Positions 14,735 through 20,506 of a stretch of DNA of 20,506 nucleotides are shown piece after piece (positions within the stretch are counted from its first letter, which is position 1; each line of letters begins with the position of its first letter). The stretch comes from Betaproteobacteria bacterium (lineage in GTDB: Bacteria; Pseudomonadota; Gammaproteobacteria; Burkholderiales; Burkholderiaceae_C): assembly GCA_009923895.1 (NCBI GenBank), contig RFSP01000005.1:1-20506 (forward strand), written 5' to 3'. The notes beneath the pieces are model-generated. The model did not search any database. It was not told the origin of the DNA and worked only from the letters and a program-made list of their open reading frames with translations. A program made the position numbers and the translations under genes.

Positions 14735-15565
14735 ATGACGCGCCCCATCCGCTCCCAATACGAAGACTTCATGCGCCACGTGTGGACCCACGGGGTGCAA
14801 AAGACCGATCGCACGGGCACTGGCACCCGCAGCGTGTTCGGACATCAGATGCGTTTTGACTTGAGCGAGGGTTTCCCGCTGGTCACCACCAAGAAGGTGC
14901 ACCTCAAAAGCATCATCCTGGAGCTGTTGTGGTTTTTGCGAGGTGACGGCAATGCCCGGTGGCTGCAGGAACGCGGCGTGACCATTTGGGACGAGTGGGC
15001 CCGAGCGGATGGCGATTTGGGCCCGGTGTACGGCGTGCAGTGGCGCTCATGGCCCACACCTGATGGCGGCCATGTGGATCAAATCGCGGAGGTGGTCAAA
15101 CAACTCAAGACCCAACCCGACTCGCGTCGCATCATTGTCAGCGCCTGGAACGTGGCCGATCTTCCCAAGATGGCGCTCATGCCTTGCCACGCGTTCTTCC
15201 AGTTTTACGTGGCACCGGCGCAAGGGGGCGCCTCTCGCGGTAAATTGAGCTGCCAGCTCTACCAGCGCAGTGCCGACATCTTTTTGGGCGTGCCTTTCAA
15301 CATTGCGAGCTATGCCCTGTTGACGCACATGTTGGCCCAGCAGTGTGACCTGGACGTGGGCGACTTCATCTGGACGGGGGGCGATTGCCACATTTACGAC
15401 AATCACCAAGAACAGGTCCAAACGCAATTGTCCCGTGCCCCCTTGCCCTACCCACAGTTGCACATCAAGCGATGCCCAGACTCCATCTTTGACTATGCGT
15501 ACGAAGATTTTGAGGTCATCGACTATCAACACCACCCCGCCATCAAGGCGCCTGTCGCTGTATGA
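14735..15565 (+). CDS. thyA: Thymidylate synthase
   Basis: 276 residues. Makes dTMP from dUMP using methylenetetrahydrofolate, yielding dihydrofolate, which the next gene recycles. Landmarks are DRTGTGTRSVFGHQMRF, ELLWFLRGD, GPVYGVQWR, the catalytic cysteine Cys151 in LMPCHAFFQFYV, QRSADIFLGVPFNIASYALL and GDCHIYDNH. A short insertion (PAQGGASRGK) follows the active-site strand and accounts for the extra length over the 264-residue E. coli enzyme. Its start directly follows a predicted -10 element with no ribosome site, pointing to leaderless translation. The stop overlaps folA as ATGA. Confidence 0.98.
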   Translation: MTRPIRSQYEDFMRHVWTHGVQKTDRTGTGTRSVFGHQMRFDLSEGFPLVTTKKVHLKSIILELLWFLRGDGNARWLQERGVTIWDEWARADGDLGPVYGVQWRSWPTPDGGHVDQIAEVVKQLKTQPDSRRIIVSAWNVADLPKMALMPCHAFFQFYVAPAQGGASRGKLSCQLYQRSADIFLGVPFNIASYALLTHMLAQQCDLDVGDFIWTGGDCHIYDNHQEQVQTQLSRAPLPYPQLHIKRCPDSIFDYAYEDFEVIDYQHHPAIKAPVAV

Positions 15566-16068
15566 CCCGTCCTGTCATTGCCCTCATTGCCGCAGTCTCT
15601 CGCAACCAGGTCATTGGTCACGACAATGCCTTGCTGTGGAACATCCCTGAGGACATGCAATTTTTCCGGCGCACCACCTCGGGCTGTCCGGTGATCATGG
15701 GCCGCAAGACATGGGAGTCACTGCCTGCGCGCTTTCGCCCGCTTCCGGGTCGACGCAATGTGGTCATCAGTCGACAGCCGGGCTTTGAAGCACCCGGGGC
15801 TGACGTGGCCCATTCGATGTCCGAGGCCCTGGGCTTGGTCCAAGACACGGCCAAGGTGTTTGTCATTGGAGGCGCGCAGATTTACGAGGCGGCGATGAGC
15901 GAGGCTGACGAGCTCCTGCTCACCGAGGTCGACCGGGACTACCCAGGCGACACGGCGTTTCCGGCGTGGGACCGCCAACTGTTTGAAGAAGTTCAGCGGC
16001 AAACGGTGCGTGCCGCTGCCCCCAACGATTTCGATATTTCGTTTGTGACTTACCGCCGGCGGCATTGA
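15562..16068 (+). CDS. folA: Dihydrofolate reductase
   Basis: 168 residues. NADPH-dependent reduction of dihydrofolate to tetrahydrofolate, the natural partner of ThyA. The ATG overlaps the thyA stop by 4 bases, so translation is probably coupled. Landmarks are IALIAAVSRNQVIGHDNALLW, the catalytic acid Asp31 five residues after Trp26 (WNIPED), VIMGRKTWESLP, NVVISRQ, FVIGGAQIYEAA and the C-terminal FVTYRRR. It appears complete and canonical. A 44-base gap separates it from the next gene, which has its own ribosome site. Confidence 0.97.
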   Translation: MTRPVIALIAAVSRNQVIGHDNALLWNIPEDMQFFRRTTSGCPVIMGRKTWESLPARFRPLPGRRNVVISRQPGFEAPGADVAHSMSEALGLVQDTAKVFVIGGAQIYEAAMSEADELLLTEVDRDYPGDTAFPAWDRQLFEEVQRQTVRAAAPNDFDISFVTYRRRH

Positions 16069-16112
16069 GTCCATCGAATCCACCCCCATCGACTTTTAGC
16101 AGGAGAGTACCC

Positions 16113-16691
16113 ATGTCAGGAGGCGGTTTTCACGTTCACGGCCCTCACGACCATGAGATCGAGCACGCAGCCGAGCACGGTGGCAAGGACGGTTTTGCGG
16201 GCACCATCGCTCTGGCCACGGCCATCATTGCCACCATCGGTGCCTTGTTTGCGTATGAGGCCGGACACACACAGGCCCAGGCAGGCCTGTACAAAAACAA
16301 CGCGGCCATCAAAAAGACCGAAGCGTCCAATCAGTGGAACTATTACCAAGCCAAGAGCAGCAAGCAGAACATGGCCGAGCTGGCCTTGGCCGTGGTGCCC
16401 GAGAACAAGAAGGACGCCTACACCCAAGAGATCGATCGCTACAAAAAAGAAAAATCAGACATCAAAGCCGTTGCCGAGAAGTTTGAGGCTGAATCCAAAA
16501 ACTGGGATGAACAGTCTGACAAGATGATGCATCAACACCATCGGTGGGCTCAAGCCACCACCGCGCTCCAAATTGCCATTGCTTTGGCGGCCATTGCCCT
16601 GCTCACCCGCCGTCGGTGGTTGGAGTACGGCATGTTTGGGGTCGCGGCTCTGGGAGTCGTGTTGGGGGTGCTGGCGTTCATGCACATATGA
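16113..16691 (+). CDS. DUF4337-family membrane protein
   Basis: 192 residues from the ATG at 16113, with an AGGAGAG site at 16101-16107; an upstream in-frame ATG at 16065 is rejected. The short N-terminus is rich in His and acidic residues (HVHGPHDHEIEHAAEHG). A first membrane helix follows at about 28-50 (TIALATAIIATIGALFAYEAG), then a long polar helical region with many Lys, Glu and Gln, probably coiled coil, and two C-terminal helices (ALQIAIALAAIALL and GMFGVAALGVVLGVLAF). This is the DUF4337 layout; no function is known. Its stop overlaps the start of the exonuclease III gene as ATGA, so the two are likely translated together. Confidence 0.85.
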   Translation: MSGGGFHVHGPHDHEIEHAAEHGGKDGFAGTIALATAIIATIGALFAYEAGHTQAQAGLYKNNAAIKKTEASNQWNYYQAKSSKQNMAELALAVVPENKKDAYTQEIDRYKKEKSDIKAVAEKFEAESKNWDEQSDKMMHQHHRWAQATTALQIAIALAAIALLTRRRWLEYGMFGVAALGVVLGVLAFMHI

Positions 16692-17458
16692 CGCAGCAAA
16701 TCGCCACCTGGAATGTCAATTCGCTGAGCGTGCGGCTGCCGCAGCTGCTGGCGTGGCTCGTCGAGCATCCGGTGGATGTGATCGTCTTGCAAGAGACCAA
16801 GCTCACCGACGACAAATTCCCTCACGCGGAGTTGCAAGCCGCCGGCTATCACGCGCAGTGGTTCGGCCAGCGCACCTACAACGGCGTGGCCCTGCTGAGC
16901 CGCCAAAGCGCCACGGACGTGGTGCGCAACATCCCGGGCTTTGCCGACGAGCAAGCCCGGGTCATTGCAGCCACCGTCGATGGAGTTCGAGTCATTGGCG
17001 CTTATTTCCCCAATGGGCAAGCCCCAGACAGCGACAAGTTTGGCTACAAAATGCGGTGGCTGGAGGCCCTGCGCACCTGGGTGGGCCAGGAACTGGTGCA
17101 ACATCGCCATCTGGTACTGCTGGGCGACTTCAATATCGCCCCAGAAGACCGAGACGTCTATGACCCGGTGGCCTGGGCGGGTCAAATCCATTGCACTCCT
17201 CAAGAGCGGGCCCATTTTCAGGACCTTCTGGCCCTGGGCCTGGTGGATGCGTTCCGGCTGTTTGATCAAGCCCCCAAGTCATGGTCCTGGTGGGACTATC
17301 GCAATTTGGCTTTCCGAAAGAACCAGGGTTTGCGCATCGATCACATCTTGGTCAGTGAGGCCCTTCGGGCCCGTGTGAGCGCGTGCAACATCGACAAAGC
17401 CCCCCGCAAGAACGAACGGCCTAGCGACCACGCCCCGGTGGTGCTCACGCTGCAGTGA
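16688..17458 (+). CDS. xth: Exodeoxyribonuclease III (AP endonuclease)
   Basis: 256 residues. Cleaves DNA at abasic sites and degrades 3' ends in base-excision repair. The ATG at 16688 overlaps the DUF4337 stop. All family motifs are present: ATWNVNSLSVRLP with Asn9 and Asn11, LQETKL with the metal ligand Glu36, GDFNIAPEDRDVYDP with Asp147 and Asn149, LRIDHILVS, and the C-terminal SDHAPVVLTL. It ends 6 bases from the end of the convergent ntrC; no hairpin terminator is visible in the junction. Confidence 0.96.
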   Translation: MTQQIATWNVNSLSVRLPQLLAWLVEHPVDVIVLQETKLTDDKFPHAELQAAGYHAQWFGQRTYNGVALLSRQSATDVVRNIPGFADEQARVIAATVDGVRVIGAYFPNGQAPDSDKFGYKMRWLEALRTWVGQELVQHRHLVLLGDFNIAPEDRDVYDPVAWAGQIHCTPQERAHFQDLLALGLVDAFRLFDQAPKSWSWWDYRNLAFRKNQGLRIDHILVSEALRARVSACNIDKAPRKNERPSDHAPVVLTLQ

Positions 17459-17464
17459 GGCCGC

Positions 17465-19018
17465 TCAGTCGTCGAGCTTGAGCTCTTGGATTTTGCGCGT
17501 GATGGTGTTGCGGCCGATGCCCAGCCGTTGCGCCGCTTCAATGCGTCGGCCGCGGGTCACGGACAAAGCCGTCGAGATGAGACGCCGCTCAAATTCTTGA
17601 GACAAGATGTCCCACACCTGAGGGTCCCCTGCCTCCAAGAGGCCTCGCGCTTCGCGCTCCAAATCGGTCAACCAAGAGTGGCCCACCATTTGTCCCGGCA
17701 ACGGCGCGGCCCCGCCGCTCACATGCATGCCAAGCGTCGTCGCGGAACCAGAAGACGCACCATCCCCGTCGCTCAACGACTCTGAAACACCCGCTTCTCC
17801 CGCGGCCAAGGCCAGACCCGAGGCGGGGCTTGTGGAGGTGGGCGCATGAGCCGCTGAGGCCCCCAATTCGGGAGGCAAGTCTTTGGACTCGATGACTTGG
17901 GCCGGCGCCATCACGGTCAACCAGTGGCAGATGTTTTCCAACTGCCTCACATTGCCAGGGAAGTCGAAACTCAGCAGCGAAGACAAGGCCGCATCGGTGA
18001 TGCGCTTGGACTCCACTCCCAAATCCTTGGCCGCCTTGGACAAGAAGTACCGGGTCAGTTGCGGAATGTCTTCGCGGCGCTCGCGAAGCGCAGGCAAGCG
18101 CAGGCGAATGACATTCAGGCGGTGAAAGAGGTCTTCGCGAAACACCCCTTGTCGAACCCGCTCTTCCAAGTTCTGGTGCGTGGCTGCAATGACACGCACC
18201 TGAGTGCGCAAAGCCTGGTGCCCCCCCACACGGTAGAACTGTCCGTCTGACAACACACGCAACAGCCGCGTTTGCAGATCAAAGGGCATGTCACCGATTT
18301 CATCAAGGAACAGGGTGCCGCCATCCGCTTGCTCGAAACGACCGCGACGCATGGTCTGCGCGCCCGTGAAAGCACCCCGCTCATGACCGAACAACTCCGA
18401 CTCCAGCAGGTCTTTGGGGATGGCCGCGGTGTTGATGGCCACGAAAGGTCCTTTGGAGCCCAGGTCCCCGCGCGGGCTGTGTCGATGCAGCGCCCTGGCC
18501 ACCAACTCTTTGCCCGTGCCACTCTCGCCCGTGATGAGCACGGTGACGTTGCTTTGAGACAAGCGGCCAATGGCGCGAAAAACGTCTTGCATGGCCGGCG
18601 CCTGGCCGAGCATGTCGGGCAAATCGGCGGGTGAGGCCTCGTTCACCGACTCACGTTCTGCCTCCTCCACCGCTCGGCGGATCAGCTCGACGGCCTTGGG
18701 CAAATCGAAGGGCTTGGGCAGGTATTCAAAAGCGCCCCCCTGAAAAGCCTGCACCGCGCTGTCCAGGTCAGAAAACGCCGTCATGACGATCACCGGCAGG
18801 CCGGGATGTTGCGCTTTGACTTGGGTCAGCAGATCAATACCGCTTCCGCCTGGCATGCGAATGTCACTGACCAACACCTGAGGGACCTCAAGCTCAAGAG
18901 CCGCCAGCACGTCTTTGGGATTGGAAAACGAGCGCACCGGCAGTTGCTCTCGAGCCAGGGCACGCTCCAAGACGAAGCGGATCGATTGGTCGTCGTCCAC
19001 GATCCAGATGGGTTTCAT
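17465..19018 (-). CDS. ntrC: Nitrogen regulation response regulator NtrC
   Basis: 517 residues; the ATG at 19018 (MKPIWIVDDDQ) is 11 bases after ntrB, and the longer upstream frame is rejected. A receiver domain occupies residues 1-115, with Asp52 as the phosphorylation site and Lys102 in the switch. A sigma-54 AAA+ domain follows with Walker A GESGTGKE (164-171), GAFTGA (215-220) and Walker B GTLFLDE (234-240). A Fis-type helix-turn-helix ends the protein (RRIEAAQRLGIGRNTITRKIQEL). Between the ATPase and DNA-binding parts lies a Ser/Ala/Gly-rich linker of about 60 residues, which makes the protein longer than the 469-residue E. coli NtrC. It activates nitrogen-limitation genes when phosphorylated by NtrB. 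Confidence 0.96.
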   Translation of the reverse strand: MKPIWIVDDDQSIRFVLERALAREQLPVRSFSNPKDVLAALELEVPQVLVSDIRMPGGSGIDLLTQVKAQHPGLPVIVMTAFSDLDSAVQAFQGGAFEYLPKPFDLPKAVELIRRAVEEAERESVNEASPADLPDMLGQAPAMQDVFRAIGRLSQSNVTVLITGESGTGKELVARALHRHSPRGDLGSKGPFVAINTAAIPKDLLESELFGHERGAFTGAQTMRRGRFEQADGGTLFLDEIGDMPFDLQTRLLRVLSDGQFYRVGGHQALRTQVRVIAATHQNLEERVRQGVFREDLFHRLNVIRLRLPALRERREDIPQLTRYFLSKAAKDLGVESKRITDAALSSLLSFDFPGNVRQLENICHWLTVMAPAQVIESKDLPPELGASAAHAPTSTSPASGLALAAGEAGVSESLSDGDGASSGSATTLGMHVSGGAAPLPGQMVGHSWLTDLEREARGLLEAGDPQVWDILSQEFERRLISTALSVTRGRRIEAAQRLGIGRNTITRKIQELKLDD

Positions 19019-19029
19019 GCGGTGGGTCT

Positions 19030-20106
19030 TTACGGCAAGGGAATGACGATTTTGAACAAAGTACAACCTGGGACACTGTCGCAGCTGATCGTGCCCTGGT
19101 GTTGCTGCACGAAGGTCTGCGCCAAGGTCAGCCCAAGGCCCGTGCCGCCGTCTCGTCCAGACACCAAGGGCTGGAAGATGCGGTCACGAATGCTCTCAGG
19201 CACACCCGGTCCGTTGTCTTGGATATGCAATTCCAATGCCAAGCGATAGCGCTGGCGTCCCACAGTGACTTGCCGCACCACGCGCGTACGCAACACGACT
19301 TTGGCATCCCCCTGCGCAATGCGCTCGGCCAGAGCCTGCGTGGCGTTGTGCACGATGTTGAGGACCGCTTGGATCAACTGCTCCCGGTCGCCGCGAAACT
19401 CCGGAATGGACGCGTCATAGTCTCGCTCCACTTCCAGCCCGCGCGGGAACTCCGCTTGCACCAGCGCTCTCACCCGCTCGCAGACCTCGTGGATGTTGAC
19501 GTCGCTCACCACGGGCGGACGGCGGTGCGGCGCCAAGAGCCGATCCACCAGGGCCTGCAACCGGTCGGCTTCGCCGATGATCACCTGGGTGTACTCCAGC
19601 AACTCTGGCGCGACAATGTCCATGGCCAGCAACTGAGCCGCACCGCGGATGCCTCCCAAGGGATTTTTGATTTCATGGGCCAGATTGCGCATGAGCTCTT
19701 TGTTGGCTTGTGCCTGACCCAGGGCTCTCTCCTCACGGTCTAGGCGGATCTGCTGACGGATCTCGATCATCTCCACAATGACCCGGTCGCTGCGGTCCGA
19801 CTGGTTCACGATCACGTGCACGGGCAAGGGCTCGGTTTTTGCCAAAGCCATGAGCTTTAAGTGGGCGTCAAATCGACCGGTGGCCACTTCATTGGCAGAC
19901 ACGGCCCGCAAGGTCTCACGCAGAGGCTTGGGATCGGTCAACCAGTCGAGCAAATTGCCCCGCTGCAACGAGCGCCTGGACAAACCCATGGTGCCCTCAA
20001 AACTCGTGTTCACACTCAGGCACTGGCCATCGGGCCGCACGATGGCCACCATGGTGGCCAAGAGATCCAACTCGGGATATGTCAACGCAGTCTCGGGCGT
20101 ATTCAT
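19030..20106 (-). CDS. ntrB: Nitrogen regulation sensor kinase/phosphatase NtrB
   Basis: 358 residues (glnL). Cytoplasmic histidine kinase that phosphorylates or dephosphorylates NtrC under control of the PII protein. An N-terminal PAS domain (about 10-115) is followed by the H-box NLAHEIKNPLGGIRGAAQLL with phospho-acceptor His144, then the ATPase N-box NIVHNATQAL, G1 box DNGPGVPE and G2 box GGTGLGLTLAQ. There are no membrane segments, as expected. The ATG at 20106 overlaps the stop of the upstream gene (ATGA), and ntrC follows after 11 bases, so the three genes are probably one transcript. Confidence 0.96.
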   Translation of the reverse strand: MNTPETALTYPELDLLATMVAIVRPDGQCLSVNTSFEGTMGLSRRSLQRGNLLDWLTDPKPLRETLRAVSANEVATGRFDAHLKLMALAKTEPLPVHVIVNQSDRSDRVIVEMIEIRQQIRLDREERALGQAQANKELMRNLAHEIKNPLGGIRGAAQLLAMDIVAPELLEYTQVIIGEADRLQALVDRLLAPHRRPPVVSDVNIHEVCERVRALVQAEFPRGLEVERDYDASIPEFRGDREQLIQAVLNIVHNATQALAERIAQGDAKVVLRTRVVRQVTVGRQRYRLALELHIQDNGPGVPESIRDRIFQPLVSGRDGGTGLGLTLAQTFVQQHQGTISCDSVPGCTLFKIVIPLP

Positions 20107-20506
20107 CGGGGTGTGCGCAAAGATATTTCACGCTTCAAAGCGGCTATGTCCGCTTCTTTGCGAAGAATGGCAGAACGCATTGACTCCACGCGTTCTTGAT
20201 ACTTGGCAGCGTTCTTCTCATCAGAACGGCGCTCGGGCTGGCCTTGTTGAAAGTCTTGCTTCAAAGCCGCCAGCCGCCCTTCCTCTCGCGCAAGTTCGGC
20301 TTGCAGGATGTGGCGGGCCTGGGCCTCTCGTTGTGCTTGCTGCGCGGCATCCACACCCGAGAGGGCGCTGCGTTGCGGGGCCGCTGAAGCCGCGGGCGTG
20401 GGCGCGCTGTTGCGCGCCGCAGAGCGAGCTGGGGCTGCTCCCGCGTTGAGCGGCGCACCTTCGATGGATCGACATTGTTGGGCACGGGCTTGATCGGGAG
20501 TGAGCG
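20103..20506 (-). CDS. Unrecognised protein, 5' end missing (Ala-rich linker plus coiled coil)
   Basis: The frame is open from the right edge to a TGA at 20103-20105, giving about 134 residues; the start is outside the window, and a GTG at 20354 is internal. The visible part begins LTPDQARAQQCRSIEG, passes through an Ala/Pro/Ser-rich low-complexity stretch, and ends with a highly charged helical segment (QREAQARHILQAELAREEG to the C-terminus) that should form a coiled coil. It overlaps ntrB by 4 bases. The glnA-x-ntrB-ntrC arrangement is common in Burkholderiales, and x is often a small DUF4124-type exported protein; that identity is only a guess because the diagnostic N-terminus is missing. 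Confidence 0.7.
   Translation of the reverse strand, partial: LTPDQARAQQCRSIEGAPLNAGAAPARSAARNSAPTPAASAAPQRSALSGVDAAQQAQREAQARHILQAELAREEGRLAALKQDFQQGQPERRSDEKNAAKYQERVESMRSAILRKEADIAALKREISLRTPR

Noticed and set aside
17440..17500. Bidirectional terminator between xth and ntrC
   Set aside because: The only inverted repeat (GAGCT-TG-AGCTC) lies inside the ntrC coding end, has too short a loop and no T-tract.
1..20506. CRISPR arrays, tRNA genes, insertion sequences, phage or toxin-antitoxin genes
   Set aside because: No regularly spaced repeats, cloverleaf-like sequences, transposase motifs or terminal inverted repeats were seen on reading both strands.

Overview
The window looks like chromosomal DNA from a betaproteobacterium of the order Burkholderiales, most likely family Comamonadaceae. 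The base composition is moderately GC-rich, coding is very dense, the protocatechuate (PCA) 4,5-cleavage (pmd/lig) genes are of the Comamonas type, and there are typical housekeeping neighbours (thyA-folA, xth, ntrB-ntrC, mnmH). The genus is an inference. No tRNA, rRNA, CRISPR array, insertion sequence or phage gene was seen, and no stretch over 300 bases lacks a gene.

Layout. Positions 1-995 (+) hold the 3' part of mnmH (tRNA 2-selenouridine synthase). From 12816 leftward to 967, all on the minus strand, runs a tightly packed 14-gene block. In transcription order it is: a LysR regulator, a ModA-like binding protein without a signal peptide, ligJ, ligK, a DUF1932-type NAD(P) dehydrogenase, ligI, ligA, ligB, ligC, an aldo/keto reductase, a thiol-dioxygenase cupin, a crotonase-fold protein, an SDR-fold protein and a Bug-type periplasmic binding protein. 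Most junctions overlap or are under 30 bases. Diverging from lysR is an ABC exporter half-transporter (12873-14702, +). It is followed by thyA-folA and by a DUF4337 membrane protein overlapping an exonuclease III gene. Converging on these from the right edge are ntrC, ntrB and the 3' part of an unrecognised coiled-coil gene (-).

How it works together. LigAB opens PCA to 4-carboxy-2-hydroxymuconate-6-semialdehyde (CHMS). LigC oxidises this to 2-pyrone-4,6-dicarboxylate (PDC), LigI hydrolyses the pyrone to 4-oxalomesaconate (OMA), LigJ hydrates OMA, and LigK cleaves the product 4-carboxy-4-hydroxy-2-oxoadipate (CHA) to pyruvate and oxaloacetate. Every core step is present except a LigU/PmdU-type OMA tautomerase. 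No gene that makes PCA lies in the window.

The least explained part is the set of passengers in this operon: the DUF1932 dehydrogenase, the leaderless-type ModA-like protein, and the tail of aldo/keto reductase, Gln-type thiol dioxygenase, crotonase, SDR and Bug protein. Two of the tail enzymes (crotonase and SDR) lack canonical catalytic residues. These are the best candidates for something not yet described, but nothing here proves a new system.
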